Shown piece by piece: positions 34,533 through 43,740 of a stretch of 64,000 bases of DNA; the first letter of the stretch is position 1; every line of letters starts with the position of its first letter. This DNA comes from Pseudomonas arcuscaelestis (GTDB lineage Bacteria; Pseudomonadota; Gammaproteobacteria; Pseudomonadales; Pseudomonadaceae), in assembly GCF_016881005.1 (NCBI RefSeq), contig NZ_JACOPV010000011.1, positions 179,553 through 243,552 on the forward strand, read 5' to 3'. Position numbers and translations under genes: made by a program. The notes under the pieces were generated by a model. That model had not been told where the DNA came from. It worked only from the letters and a program-made list of their open reading frames with translations, and ran no database searches.

Positions 34533-35429
34533 TCAGCAGGCGTAGATCGCCAGCTTGTGCTGAATGAAATCGAGAAAACACTGAATGCGCAGGGCCAACT
34601 GCGAGTTGCGGTAGTACACAGCGTTGATTGGCTGACGATAGCCGCTGTTGAATTCGGGCAGCACCACCTGCAAACGTCCCGAACGAATGTCTTCATGCGT
34701 CATGAAGTGCGACAGGCAAGCAATGCCTTCTCCGGCCAGGGCCAGTGAACGCAAGGTTTCACCGCTGGAAGCAGACAGGCTTGGACGGATCAGCAGACGA
34801 TCCCCTTCGGCATGACGTAACGGCCAATGGTTGAGCGTTTCGGTTTGGGTGAAGCCCAGCAGCGAATGCTCCAACAAGTCTTCGACTCGTTTGGGCTGGC
34901 CATGGCGCGCCAAATAGTCCGGGCTGGCCAACACGTTCAGTGGACTGCACCCCAACGAGCGCGCATGCAGGCTGGAGTCGGCCAACTCGCCAATACGAAT
35001 GGCCACATCCGTACTCTGTTCGATCAAGTCGATGATCAAGTCGCTGGTATTGAGCTCCAACTGAATCTGCGGGTACAGCGTGCGGAACTCACTCACCCAG
35101 GGCACGATTGCGTGCAGCATGAAGGGCAAGGCAGCATTGATGCGCAGACGCCCGGAAGGCGTTTGGTGATGGACCGACAGGTGCTCTTCAAGATCGTCCA
35201 TCTGCTGCAGGATCGACTTGGCCCGTTCGAAGAAAAACCGCCCCTCTTCAGTGAGGTCCATGCGCCGGGTGGTGCGGTTGATCAGCGTGGTGCCAAGCTT
35301 GGCTTCCAGGCGCGACAAGGTGCGACTGATCGCCGAAGGCGTCTGCCCGCCCTGTTCGGCTGCAGCGGAAATAGAGCCGCACTCGATGACCGAGACGAAC
35401 ACCTGCAATTCATCGGACCTGGCTTTCAC
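34533..35429 (-). CDS. LysR-family transcriptional regulator
   Basis: LysR protein of 298 aa with the HTH FVSVIECGSISAAAEQGGQTPSAISRTLSRLEAKLG and a substrate-binding domain of the CrgA-like subgroup. I chose the GTG at 35429 because GAGGT lies 8 nt upstream and the family begins directly with KARSDELQVFV; the frame extends 36 codons further. Likely to control the adjacent quinone reductase or itself; CrgA-like regulators commonly flank such flavoproteins. The effector is unknown. Confidence 0.88.
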   Translation of the reverse strand: MKARSDELQVFVSVIECGSISAAAEQGGQTPSAISRTLSRLEAKLGTTLINRTTRRMDLTEEGRFFFERAKSILQQMDDLEEHLSVHHQTPSGRLRINAALPFMLHAIVPWVSEFRTLYPQIQLELNTSDLIIDLIEQSTDVAIRIGELADSSLHARSLGCSPLNVLASPDYLARHGQPKRVEDLLEHSLLGFTQTETLNHWPLRHAEGDRLLIRPSLSASSGETLRSLALAGEGIACLSHFMTHEDIRSGRLQVVLPEFNSGYRQPINAVYYRNSQLALRIQCFLDFIQHKLAIYAC

Positions 35430-35496
35430 GGCTGTACCTCGGAGTGAGCGACAGCCGTGATAGATAGCCGCTTGCAGCTGGCAACGCAAGGTTTCA

Positions 35497-36087
35497 TCAG
35501 GCCTGGTTCTGGAAAACCTGGGCAAGGTGCTGCTCATAGGCAGCGACTGCAGCCTCGACGTTTGGACGCTTCATCACATCCACCGCCAGGTAAGTCGGCA
35601 ACGCGCTCATACCGAGAAACTGATTGGCCTTGTGGAATGGGAAGTAGACGGCGTCCACACCCTTGCCTTCGAAGAAATCATCCGGGTCATCAAACGCTTG
35701 CTGCGGTGCGTTCCAGGTCAGAGAGAGCATGTATTGCTTGCCCTGAATCAGGCCGCCGCTCCCGTACTTCTGCGATGCATCGGAACGCGTGCGCCCATCG
35801 TTGGCATAGAGGCTGCTGTGACCTGCGGTAAACACCTCATCCAGGTACTGCTTGACCGTCCACGGAGCACCCATCCACCAACCTGGCATTTGATAGATGA
35901 TCACATCAGCCCAAAGGAACTTCTGCACTTCTTCGTCGTTGTCATAACCGCCATCGATGTAAGTGGTCTTGACGTCGAAACCGGCACGGTCGAGGAACGC
36001 CAGGGCGGCCTCGTGCAAGGTTTCATTCAGACGGCCATCGGAGTGAGCAAACTTTTTACCGCCGTTGAGCAACAGGACCTTTTTCAT
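35497..36087 (-). CDS. mdaB: NAD(P)H:quinone oxidoreductase, MdaB-like flavodoxin fold
   Basis: FAD-dependent quinone reductase of 196 aa that makes two-electron reductions of quinones and protects against oxidative stress. Visible: the flavin-binding start KKVLLLNGGKKFAHSDGRLN, WADVIIYQMPGWWMGAPW, and the downstream SLTWNAPQQAF and FPFHKANQFLGMS segments, all typical of MdaB. ATG 36087 is preferred over the extended start at 36114. It is followed by a LysR gene on the same strand. Confidence 0.88.
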   Translation of the reverse strand: MKKVLLLNGGKKFAHSDGRLNETLHEAALAFLDRAGFDVKTTYIDGGYDNDEEVQKFLWADVIIYQMPGWWMGAPWTVKQYLDEVFTAGHSSLYANDGRTRSDASQKYGSGGLIQGKQYMLSLTWNAPQQAFDDPDDFFEGKGVDAVYFPFHKANQFLGMSALPTYLAVDVMKRPNVEAAVAAYEQHLAQVFQNQA

Positions 36088-36282
36088 CACTTGCCTCATC
36101 TGTCGTGCGATCAACTACGGCGTCTTGGCCGTCTGATCGGATCAATTTGGATGGCGGCAGATTAGAGGTAGAAACACGACAGAAAAACCATCGCCCAGGC
36201 AAAATACTTTTGACTAAACAGCACGAATAAAGCATGCATTATTGACATAAAATCAGCTCACCCTAATCAAGAGGAGCACCTC

Positions 36283-36597
36283 ATGAGCGAACCCTACGGC
36301 TTTATTCTCAAAGCCAAGACCCGTCCGGAAAAAGCCGAGGCCTTCGAAGCGCTGTTCCGCGCCTACGTGCAACCCAGCCGTGGCGAACCCGGCTGCATCG
36401 AATACCACATGCTGCGCGACAAGGAGGATCCGAGCCTGTTCGTGTTCTACGAGATCTGGGCCAGCAAAGCCGCGCTGGATGTGCACTCGGCCCTGCCGCA
36501 CATGCAGGCATTCTTCGACAAACGCATGGACTATCTGGAGCGCGACTTCGACATTCAATTGATCGATATGCTCAGCCCGTCCTCCGCTAGCCGTTAA
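36283..36597 (+). CDS. Antibiotic biosynthesis monooxygenase (ABM)-domain protein
   Basis: Small ferredoxin-like ABM protein of 104 aa (AKTRPEKAEAFEALFRAY, EPGCIEYHMLRDKEDPSLFVFYEIWASKAALDVH). Such proteins act as small cofactor-free monooxygenases or quinol-related enzymes. Proximity to MdaB echoes the E. coli pairing of MdaB with the ABM quinol monooxygenase YgiN, suggesting a quinone redox pair; this is inference. AAGAGGAGC precedes the ATG. Its end overlaps the convergent TSUP gene by 11 nt. Confidence 0.88.
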   Translation: MSEPYGFILKAKTRPEKAEAFEALFRAYVQPSRGEPGCIEYHMLRDKEDPSLFVFYEIWASKAALDVHSALPHMQAFFDKRMDYLERDFDIQLIDMLSPSSASR

Positions 36598-37351
36598 GCA
36601 ACAGGTGCGCGCCAAGCAGCGCCAGGCCGACAAAGAAACAGCGCTTGAACAGCGCGGCGCTGATGCGTTGGCGCAACCATTGGCCCGCCAGCATGCCCAG
36701 CAGCGCCGGCGCCAGCATCAGCAAGGAGGCTGCCAACGTCTGCGCACCGAGTGCATCCTGACCAGCCAGGCCCAGCGCCAACGCCAGCGTCGACACCGTG
36801 AAAGACAGGCCCAAAGCCTGAACCATCTCATCGCGGCTCAGGCCCAGACTCTGTAAGTAAGGCACCGCAGGAATGACGAAGACACCCGTGGCCGCGGTAA
36901 CTATTCCGGTGAGCAAACCGCACACGGGGGCGCACCAGCGTTCCCATGAGGGCGGCGTCGCGAAGCCACGAGCGACCAATCCATACACTGCATACACCAG
37001 CAGCGCCCCACCCAAAGCGTGGGCCGCCCAGGCACCACTGTTGATTCCCAGCCAGGCACTGCCCACCAGGGTGCCAACAAAGGTCATCAGCATCAGCGGC
37101 CACAAGCGCCGCAACAACGCCGCCAAATGCCCGCCCGCAGTCAGTTGCCAGAGATTGGTCAAGGTTGAGGGCACGATGAGCAGCGCCGCAGCCTGTGCCG
37201 GGGACATAGCCACCCCGAGCACGCCCATGGCAACGGTCGGCAAACCCAGGCCGATCACGCCCTTCACCGCGCCCGCCAGAACAAAAGTGAGTAGTACCAG
37301 CAGCGACAGAGCCGGGCCAATTTCCTGATAAAAGCCAATGAAGTTCGTCAT
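36587..37351 (-). CDS. TSUP (TauE/SafE) family membrane permease
   Basis: Eight-helix transporter of 254 aa from the sulfite exporter TauE/SafE family. The duplicated core is visible as VKGVIGLGLPTVAMGVLGVAM in the first half and GIVTAATGVFVIPAVPYLQSLG in the second. Substrates in the family are sulfonates, sulfite or organic anions. It is divergent from a LysR gene 77 bp away that probably regulates it. Confidence 0.9.
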   Translation of the reverse strand: MTNFIGFYQEIGPALSLLVLLTFVLAGAVKGVIGLGLPTVAMGVLGVAMSPAQAAALLIVPSTLTNLWQLTAGGHLAALLRRLWPLMLMTFVGTLVGSAWLGINSGAWAAHALGGALLVYAVYGLVARGFATPPSWERWCAPVCGLLTGIVTAATGVFVIPAVPYLQSLGLSRDEMVQALGLSFTVSTLALALGLAGQDALGAQTLAASLLMLAPALLGMLAGQWLRQRISAALFKRCFFVGLALLGAHLLLNG

Positions 37352-37428
37352 GGGGTCATGGTGCCTGCCGCGCCGACCGCTGAATATCTGCCATATACTG
37401 AGCCAGACTATTGCCCAGGCAGAGGCTC

Positions 37429-38367
37429 ATGCATTTCGATCTGATTGACCTGCGACTTTTCCAGCACACGCTGGAATGCGGCAACATCACTGCCGGTGCG
37501 CAGCGCAGCCATCTTTCCCTGCCGGCAGCCAGTGCGCGTATTCGTGCCATGGAGGCATCCCTTGGTACAGCACTGCTCGAACGAAACCGCCGTGGCGTAC
37601 AAGCGACCCCGGCGGGTCAGGCCCTGCTCCAGCATGCGCGGCTGATCGGCCAGCAGGTGGAGCGCTTGCAGTTCGATCTGGCCCAATATGCCCTGGGCCT
37701 GCAAGGCCAGGTACGCTTGCTATGCAACACCGCAGCATTGAGCGAATACCTGCCTGAACTGCTCGCAGGCTTTCTGGCCGGCCATCCGGCCATCACCCTT
37801 GACGTCCAGGAACTGCCGAGTTTGCGTATCGTCCAGGCCATTACCCAGGGCGCGGCGGATATCGGCATCATTTCTACCGCCGTTACCAGCGAGCACCTGC
37901 AAACGCTGGCTTTTCGTGACGATCCGCTCGTGCTGATCATGGCGCCAGAACACCCCTTGGCCGTCCACACCCACCTGCGTTTTGCCGACACCCTCGCCCA
38001 TGGCTACGTGGGCCTGTCGACGGACAGTGCCTTGAGCCTGCATCTTGAAGAGCAAGCCCTGCACCTTGGCCAGCGACTCCAGGTGAGAGTTCGGGCCGAA
38101 GGCTTCGATGGCATGATCCGCATGGTGGCCCATGGCGCAGGATTGGGGGTGGTGCCGCTGGCAGCCGTACGGCGCTGGCAGGGCGTACTGGCCTTGCGCA
38201 GCATGAGCCTCGAAGAACCCTGGGCCCAGCGTCAATTGCTGTTGTGTGCGCGTGATTTCGCTAGCCTGCCTGGGCATGGCCAAGCGTTGGTGCGGCACCT
38301 GCAAGCCCAACACCAAGAGGCGCAGATCGAGCGCTCGAGGTCGAGCCCAGACAACTCCAGCAATTAG
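37429..38367 (+). CDS. LysR-family regulator divergent from TSUP permease
   Basis: LysR protein of 312 aa: HTH FQHTLECGNITAGAQRSHLSLPAASARIRAME, then a periplasmic-binding-like effector domain. The divergent arrangement is the usual LysR layout, so the TSUP gene is its likely target. ATG 37429 (MHFDLIDLRLF) is preferred to a TTG six codons upstream, although the GAGG is close to it (3 nt). The C-terminal tail is rich in Ser, Arg and Gln and probably disordered. Confidence 0.88.
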   Translation: MHFDLIDLRLFQHTLECGNITAGAQRSHLSLPAASARIRAMEASLGTALLERNRRGVQATPAGQALLQHARLIGQQVERLQFDLAQYALGLQGQVRLLCNTAALSEYLPELLAGFLAGHPAITLDVQELPSLRIVQAITQGAADIGIISTAVTSEHLQTLAFRDDPLVLIMAPEHPLAVHTHLRFADTLAHGYVGLSTDSALSLHLEEQALHLGQRLQVRVRAEGFDGMIRMVAHGAGLGVVPLAAVRRWQGVLALRSMSLEEPWAQRQLLLCARDFASLPGHGQALVRHLQAQHQEAQIERSRSSPDNSSN

Positions 38368-38414
38368 ATCGGACCTATGGTAGCGGACCTCTCATCAGAC
38401 CGTTTGGAGCTGAC

Positions 38415-38759
38415 ATGTCCGACTTCATCACCGTTCTACGCAACACCTGCCCGACCCCGGTACTGGATGCAACCAAGTGGAAACGCATTGCCGGCGACCC
38501 GCACACCGTGAACCTCAACGCCTACCTCTCCACAGATGGCAGCAAGATCATGGGCACATGGATCTGCACCCCGGGCACGTTCGAAGTGGATTACGAGAAG
38601 TGGGAATACTGTCATTTCCTCGACGGCTACTGCGTGATCACGCCAGAAGGCGAACAACCGATTCACCTGAAGGCAGGTGATGTATTCGTGATCGAGCCGG
38701 GAATGAAAGGCACCTGGGAGGTGGTGGAGACGGTGCGCAAATATTTCGTTTTTGCCTGA
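38415..38759 (+). CDS. Cupin-domain protein
   Basis: Single-domain cupin of 114 aa of the DUF861 (ureidoglycolate-lyase-like cupin_3) type: GTWICTPGTFEVDYEKWEYCHFLDGYCVITPEG and HLKAGDVFVIEPGMKGTWEV. The fold is a small beta barrel; no function is established for these short members. It follows the LysR gene on the same strand by 47 bp and may be co-transcribed. Confidence 0.85.
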   Translation: MSDFITVLRNTCPTPVLDATKWKRIAGDPHTVNLNAYLSTDGSKIMGTWICTPGTFEVDYEKWEYCHFLDGYCVITPEGEQPIHLKAGDVFVIEPGMKGTWEVVETVRKYFVFA

Positions 38760-38783
38760 TGACATCCGGGCGGCCAAACAACT

Positions 38784-38857
38784 CGTCGCTGGCAAGGCGA
38801 GCTCCCACAGAATCAGGTGTGCGCAGTACCTGTGGAAGCCCGCCTTGCTGGCGATGC
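38784..38857. repeat. REP-like inverted pair after the cupin gene
   Basis: GTCGCTGGCAAGGCGAGCTC-CCACAG and, inverted, CTGTGGAAGCCCGCCTTGCTGGCGATG form an imperfect long inverted repeat between convergent genes. The GGCAAGGCG/CGCCTTGC core is the common Pseudomonas REP type. Confidence 0.7.
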
Positions 38858-38861
38858 CTGG

Positions 38862-39749
38862 TTACTCGGGTTTGCGATAGCCTTCGACAATCGCCGAGAA
38901 GTCCTTGCCGCCATCACCGCGCAGGCTCATGGCTTGGTAAAGCTGTTGGGCCACGGCGCCCATGATTACCGGTTGATGCGCCTGGCGCGCAGCTTCGGTA
39001 GCCAGGCCCAGGTCCTTGAGCATCAACTCGGCACCAAAGCCACCGGTATAACCCCGTGACGCTGGCGCGGTCTCGACAATGCCCGGCCAGGGGTTGTAGG
39101 TATCGGAGCTCCAGCAGCGCCCCGTGGAGCTGTTGATAATGCCCGCCAGCACTTTCGTGTCGATTCCCAAGGCATTGCCCAGGGCCATGGCTTCGGAAAC
39201 ACCGACCATCGAAATGCCCAGCAGCAGGTTGTTGCAGATCTTAGCGATTTGGCCAGTCCCTACCTTACCGCAATGAACAATGTTGCGTCCCATCTGTGCC
39301 AGCACCGGCTGCAGCGTGGCAAACAGCGCCTCGCTGGCACCGACCATGAACGTCAGGGTGCCCGCGGCCGCACCGCCGGTACCGCCTGAAACCGGTGCGT
39401 CGGCCAGATCCACACCCTGCTTGGCCGCCGCAGCGGCGACATCTCGGGCGGTCTGCGGGTCGATGGTGCTGCAGTCAACCACCGGGGTGCCGGCACGCAC
39501 GCCTGCCAACACACCGTCTTCGTTCAGATACACACCGCGCACATGGGCGGCGGCAGGCAACATGGTGATGACCAGTTCGCTCTGCTGCGCTGCATCACGG
39601 GGCGAGCTGCTAATCTGGGCGCCGAGTTCGGCAAGCTCGGCCAGCACGGTTTTGTTCAGGTCAAACAGCTGCAGCTGGTGTCCGGCCTTGATCAGGTTGC
39701 GGGCCATTGGCGCGCCCATGTTGCCAAGGCCGATGAATGCAATACGCAT
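38862..39749 (-). CDS. mmsB: 3-Hydroxyisobutyrate dehydrogenase
   Basis: NAD-dependent enzyme of valine catabolism, 295 aa, oxidising 3-hydroxyisobutyrate to methylmalonate semialdehyde, the substrate of the upstream mmsA product. Rossmann motif FIGLGNMGAPMARNLIKAG, catalytic region DAPVSGGTGGAAAGTLTFMVG and the conserved lysine in GTGQIAKICNNLLLG are present. It starts 10 bp after the mmsA stop, in one operon. Confidence 0.95.
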   Translation of the reverse strand: MRIAFIGLGNMGAPMARNLIKAGHQLQLFDLNKTVLAELAELGAQISSSPRDAAQQSELVITMLPAAAHVRGVYLNEDGVLAGVRAGTPVVDCSTIDPQTARDVAAAAAKQGVDLADAPVSGGTGGAAAGTLTFMVGASEALFATLQPVLAQMGRNIVHCGKVGTGQIAKICNNLLLGISMVGVSEAMALGNALGIDTKVLAGIINSSTGRCWSSDTYNPWPGIVETAPASRGYTGGFGAELMLKDLGLATEAARQAHQPVIMGAVAQQLYQAMSLRGDGGKDFSAIVEGYRKPE

Positions 39750-39759
39750 GATGAACTCC

Positions 39760-41286
39760 TTAGCGCAGGCTGATAGTGGTGTTCACACCGTCGTTGACAC
39801 TGTCGTCATCGAACCAGCGGCTGGTGACGGTCTTGGTCTGAGTGTAGAACTGCACCACTTGCTTGCCGTACGGGCCCAGGTCGCCAAGTTTTGAACCACG
39901 CGAACCGGTGAAGCTGAAATACGGGACCGGCACTGGAATCGGGATATTGATTCCGACCTGGCCGACGTCGATTTCGTTCTGGAACTTGCGCGCCGCAGCA
40001 CCACTTTGGGTGAACAGGCCAGTACCGTTACCAAACGGGTTGCGGTTGACCAGGGCAATGGCTTCGTCGAGGGTGTCGACTTCCAGCACTACCAATACGG
40101 GGCCGAAAATTTCCTGGGTGTAGATCTGCATGTCGGTGGTCACCCCGGAGAACAGGGTTGGACCGACAAAGTTGCCCTGCTCAAAGCCTGGCACACTCAC
40201 ATCACGGCCATCGAGTTCGAGCTTGGCGCCTTCCTTGATGCCGCTTTCGATCAGGCCCAGCACACGCTCCTTGGCACGCTTGGAAATCAGCGGGCCGACG
40301 TCGGTGCCAGGTTCGCTACCGGCGTTGACCTTAAGGTTGGCAGCCAGCGCCTTGAGATCAGGCAGCCACTCACGCGCCTTACCGACCAAGACCGCCACCG
40401 AAGTCGCCATGCAGCGCTGGCCAGCCGCGCCGAAACCGGCACCGACCAGGGCGTTCAGGGTTTGCGTACGGTTGGCGTCCGGCAGCACCACGGCGTGGTT
40501 CTTCGCGCCCATCATCGACTGCACGCGTTTGCCGTGCTGGCCTGCGAGGTTGTAGACGTGGGTGCCCACCTCGGTGGAACCGACAAAGGAAATGGCCTTG
40601 ATGTCAGTATGAGTGCACAGGGCGTCGACCACTTGCTTGCCGCCATGTACCACGTTCAGCACACCGGCCGGAACACCGGCTTCCAGGGCCAGCTCCACCA
40701 GCATCATGGTCGACAGCGGATCCTGCTCGGACGGTTTCAGGACAAAGGTATTACCGCAGACGATGGCCATCGGGAACATCCACAGCGGAATCATCGCCGG
40801 GAAGTTGAACGGCGTAATGCCCGCGCACACACCAATAGGTTGGCGCAGGGTATAGGTATCGACACCACCGGCGACGTTCTCAGCGAACTCGCCCATTTGC
40901 AGGCTGCCGATGCTGCACGCATGCTCGACCACTTCCAGGCCGCGGAAAATATCGCCTTCGGCGTCGGCAATGGTCTTGCCTTGCTCGGCGCTCAGTACCA
41001 CTGCGATGCGCTTGGAATGCTCGCGGATAAGCGCCTGGAGCTTGAGCATGATGCGCATGCGTGCGCCGATCGGTGTGTCGCGCCAGGTCTTGAAAGCACG
41101 CTGGCCGGCAGCGATGGCTGCATCAACTTCTTCGGCAGTGGCAAACGGCACCCGGGCGAGCACTTGTTGCGTGGCCGGATTGACCACGTCGCGCCATTCG
41201 CTGGTCTTCGACTCGACCCATTGGCCGTCGATCAGCAGCTTGACCTGCTCGACCTTGGTTTGGCCGGGAGTAAGGGATGCGTTCAT
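39760..41286 (-). CDS. mmsA: Methylmalonate-semialdehyde dehydrogenase (acylating)
   Basis: CoA-dependent aldehyde dehydrogenase of 508 aa that turns methylmalonate semialdehyde into propionyl-CoA at the end of valine degradation. The catalytic cysteine lies in GQRCMATSVAVLVG, with GITPFNFPAMIPLWMFP and SFVGSTEVGTHVY as cofactor-binding segments. ATG 41286 with AGGAGA is chosen; the frame extends 40 codons upstream without similarity. Divergent from a LysR gene that likely controls the operon. Confidence 0.95.
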   Translation of the reverse strand: MNASLTPGQTKVEQVKLLIDGQWVESKTSEWRDVVNPATQQVLARVPFATAEEVDAAIAAGQRAFKTWRDTPIGARMRIMLKLQALIREHSKRIAVVLSAEQGKTIADAEGDIFRGLEVVEHACSIGSLQMGEFAENVAGGVDTYTLRQPIGVCAGITPFNFPAMIPLWMFPMAIVCGNTFVLKPSEQDPLSTMMLVELALEAGVPAGVLNVVHGGKQVVDALCTHTDIKAISFVGSTEVGTHVYNLAGQHGKRVQSMMGAKNHAVVLPDANRTQTLNALVGAGFGAAGQRCMATSVAVLVGKAREWLPDLKALAANLKVNAGSEPGTDVGPLISKRAKERVLGLIESGIKEGAKLELDGRDVSVPGFEQGNFVGPTLFSGVTTDMQIYTQEIFGPVLVVLEVDTLDEAIALVNRNPFGNGTGLFTQSGAAARKFQNEIDVGQVGINIPIPVPVPYFSFTGSRGSKLGDLGPYGKQVVQFYTQTKTVTSRWFDDDSVNDGVNTTISLR

Positions 41287-41423
41287 GTGCGTTCTCCTGA
41301 AATTGTTGTTAGGGAGAGATCGACGCCGGCGGGACATCCACGACGGGCGCTTGGGTCTAGGGCTTGTTTTGGAGTATAGATGTGCAAAGATCCAATAAAA
41401 ACGCACATAAAAGCCGGACCAAC

Positions 41424-42374
41424 ATGCAAAAAAACATCACTTCGCTAGGCGCTTTGAACTGGGACGACCTGAAGTTTTTTCTGGAAGTAGCCCGTACCCG
41501 CAAGGCCAGCAGCGCGGCCAAGCGCCTCGGGGTGGACTACACCACGGTGTCCCGACGCATCAGTTCGCTGGAAAGCGCACTGGGCACCTTGCTCTTCGAG
41601 AAATCGCGGACCAACGGCTTTGTCCTGACCGCTGAAGGCCAGCGCCTGCTCAGCTACGCCGAGTCGATCGAAAGCACCCTGCACATGGCCTGCGAACAGG
41701 TATCGGGCTCCGGCGTGGCGCTATCCGGGCATGTGCGCATGGGCTGCACCGAAGGCTTTGGCAGTTTTTTTGTTACACCGCAGTTGAGCCACTTCGTCGA
41801 TGCCTATCCGGCTATCTCGGTGGACATCCTGCCGCTGCCGCATTTCATCAGCCTGTCCAAGCGCGAAGCAGACATCGTCATCGCCCTGGAACGACCAGAG
41901 CACGGCCCCTACGTGTGCTGCAAATTGTGCGACTACCGCTTGCGCCTATACGCCACCCAGGAATATCTGGACAGCCACGAACCGATCACCCGCAGCAGCG
42001 ACCTGGCGCGTCATCAATTCATCAGCTACGTCGACGACCTGGCCTTCAGCTCGGAGTTGCTGTACCTGGCCAACCTGATTCCCTCCGCCAGCGCCAATCT
42101 GCGCAGCACCAGCGTGATCGCCCAGTACGTGGCGGCTCAACAGGGCCGTGGGCTGGCGATCCTGCCCTGCTTTCTGGCCGCACAAGACCCACGCCTGGTA
42201 GCGATACTGCCCGATGAGGTGGAGATTACCCGGCAATTCTGGATGTACTGTCGCGAGGACTTGCGCAAGTTGAAGCGGATTACCCTGTTGTGGGATTACA
42301 TCCGTGGGGTGACCGAGCGCAACGCGCCACTGTTGATGGGCGAGTCGCGCACGATGCGGTTCAACGAGGGGTAG
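41424..42374 (+). CDS. LysR-family regulator of mmsAB; 3' end rewritten by the integrated element
   Basis: LysR protein of 316 aa: HTH FLEVARTRKASSAAKRLGVDYTTVSRRISSLE and an effector domain. It is divergent from mmsA (137 bp between starts) and likely controls it. The last third of the gene from 42237 lies in a 120-bp direct repeat also present at 51001. After the repeat this copy ends in R-F-N-E-G, whereas the displaced copies end in G-F-A-D. The element therefore supplies a substitute C-terminus that keeps the gene whole, a common habit of integrases that target gene ends. Confidence 0.92.
   Translation: MQKNITSLGALNWDDLKFFLEVARTRKASSAAKRLGVDYTTVSRRISSLESALGTLLFEKSRTNGFVLTAEGQRLLSYAESIESTLHMACEQVSGSGVALSGHVRMGCTEGFGSFFVTPQLSHFVDAYPAISVDILPLPHFISLSKREADIVIALERPEHGPYVCCKLCDYRLRLYATQEYLDSHEPITRSSDLARHQFISYVDDLAFSSELLYLANLIPSASANLRSTSVIAQYVAAQQGRGLAILPCFLAAQDPRLVAILPDEVEITRQFWMYCREDLRKLKRITLLWDYIRGVTERNAPLLMGESRTMRFNEG
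42237..42356. repeat. Left 120-bp direct repeat (attL region) in LysR 3' end
   Basis: Identical at every base to 51001-51120, as read by eye with a constant offset of 8764. Sequence diverges at 42357 versus 51121 and before 42237 versus 51001. It marks the left boundary of the integrated element; the true crossover site lies somewhere inside. Confidence 0.9.
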
Positions 42375-42432
42375 ATCGACAAGGAGTAAGGGTTGCTCAT
42401 CCTACCTACCGCAAGGGGCTGAAAGCAACGCC

Positions 42433-42488
42433 TTGTAACACCACTTGTGACAAGGGTTGTGACAGGATTTGTAACACCGCTTGTGACA
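42433..42488. promoter_or_regulatory. Five phased TTGTRACA repeats, candidate integrase arm-type sites (left)
   Basis: TTGTAACA or TTGTGACA occurs at 42433, 42445, 42457, 42469 and 42481, exactly 12 bp apart. The array begins 77 bp inside the left repeat. Two more copies, also 12 bp apart, lie 75 bp inside the right repeat. The 42375-42686 gap holds this array and nothing coding. Confidence 0.75.
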
Positions 42489-42686
42489 GTTTATCGCCCT
42501 GCTGCTCGGTGACCGGCTGAGCAGTATCACTTCAATGAGCATCAGCCGTCGGCATGTGTGACCAACCTACTGATCACTGGCCATAAGCCACCTATCTGAG
42601 TGTAGAATCTACAGCCACCGCGAGTAGGCAACCGATATTGGGGTTGTCCGTCACCTACGGTCTGTTGAACACCATAAGGATTGGAT

Positions 42687-43028
42687 ATGGAAGTTGCTGC
42701 AAGCCAAAGACCAAAAATTCATCAAGCGAAAACATCATTGCTTTTGTGGGCTTCTGCTTTAACAATTGCATCTACTGTTCTTGTTTTTATTGCCACTATT
42801 GGTAAAGATTATGGAATGTCGGGCATCTCATCGGTAATAGGTGAGCCTGTAGTATTCCAAAGCTACATATTTCAAGCATTGGGCGGTAGCATCGGGCTTC
42901 CTGCTATTCATGTATTGGTTGCTTCCTTATTCAAATCAAAGCGGAACTCTACTTCGCGCCGCCGCATATTCATTGTATGGTCTGTGGTTGTGATTACTCT
43001 TCAATTGATTGTCATTAAATCCTTGTAA
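42687..43028 (+). CDS. Small membrane protein of unknown function (island)
   Basis: I do not recognise this 113-aa protein. It has about three hydrophobic segments: residues 19-40 (LLLWASALTIASTVLVFIAT), around 60-85 (ALGGSIGLPAIHVLVASLF), and 93-111 (IFIVWSVVVITLQLIVI), separated by short basic loops (KSKRNSTSRRR). ATG 42687 has AAGGA at 42676-42680; an in-frame TTG two codons earlier is less likely. It is first of two closely spaced membrane-protein genes (12 bp apart). Codon use and base composition are AT-rich compared with the flanking core genes, so it arrived with the element. Confidence 0.75.
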   Translation: MEVAASQRPKIHQAKTSLLLWASALTIASTVLVFIATIGKDYGMSGISSVIGEPVVFQSYIFQALGGSIGLPAIHVLVASLFKSKRNSTSRRRIFIVWSVVVITLQLIVIKSL

Positions 43029-43040
43029 GGTGCTTGCCAC

Positions 43041-43616
43041 ATGGAAAATACACCCTTAACCAGTTCTGACCATAGTAAGATTCTTGTCTTTGCCTTACTC
43101 ATGCTGCCAATCATTGGTTTCTTTGTTGGTGTTGCACCAGCTGTATTCCTGCTGTTTGGTGTATTTATGATGAAGAAGAACAATGACTTCTCTCATATTT
43201 CCACAGCTGTCAGGAATGCCAAAATCTACCTGTATATCGCATTAGCCATCGCTGGAGTCTGTACTGCGTGGTTCGCTACTACGCTGGGTGCTTATAATCG
43301 CTGGGATCGACAGGGAGAAGAGTTTATAGTCTCATGCTTTGCAGTTGGCATAGTACTCTTCTACTTGTTTATCTTGAACGCGCTTTTCTACAAACCTCTT
43401 CTCCAGCATAAAACATGGGTTGCTGATAATGGCATATTCAGCAACAAGCCTAAGACAAATACGCACTCATCTGATATAGATATCATCAAGGGCGAGAGAA
43501 TGAAATCATTTTCTGTAGCTGATGAATTGATTAAATGGGCAAAACTGAAAGAGGATGGCCATATTAGCGAGCAAGAGTATAATGACGCTCGCAACAAGCT
43601 TTTGCAGCGGGAATAG
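43041..43616 (+). CDS. Membrane protein with C-terminal SHOCT-like domain (island)
   Basis: Protein of 191 aa with hydrophobic segments at roughly residues 10-42, 63-86 and 98-120 and a cytoplasmic tail. The end of the tail (SVADELIKWAKLKEDGHISEQEYNDARNKLL) has the pattern of SHOCT, a short oligomerisation domain frequent at the ends of small membrane or lipid-binding proteins. The overall function is unknown. It starts 12 bp after the preceding small membrane protein and may form a membrane complex with it. Low GC content marks it as part of the acquired element. Confidence 0.78.
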   Translation: MENTPLTSSDHSKILVFALLMLPIIGFFVGVAPAVFLLFGVFMMKKNNDFSHISTAVRNAKIYLYIALAIAGVCTAWFATTLGAYNRWDRQGEEFIVSCFAVGIVLFYLFILNALFYKPLLQHKTWVADNGIFSNKPKTNTHSSDIDIIKGERMKSFSVADELIKWAKLKEDGHISEQEYNDARNKLLQRE

Positions 43617-43740
43617 CTTTTGGTTCGGGTGGCGATAGTACGGCGTCAGCGCCTATTTGATTGCCATATAATCATAACGCCCCAATAGAACTCGAATAGA
43701 ATTAAAGAGTTCGGAGGCAACCGGTGTCGGAGAATGTTGT

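Noticed and set aside
40006..41379. 457-codon open frame antisense to mmsA
   Set aside because: Shadow frame; mmsA shows full catalytic motifs.
42237..42356. tRNA gene as the integration target
   Set aside because: No tRNA-like cloverleaf sequence is present; the repeat lies wholly within the LysR coding end.
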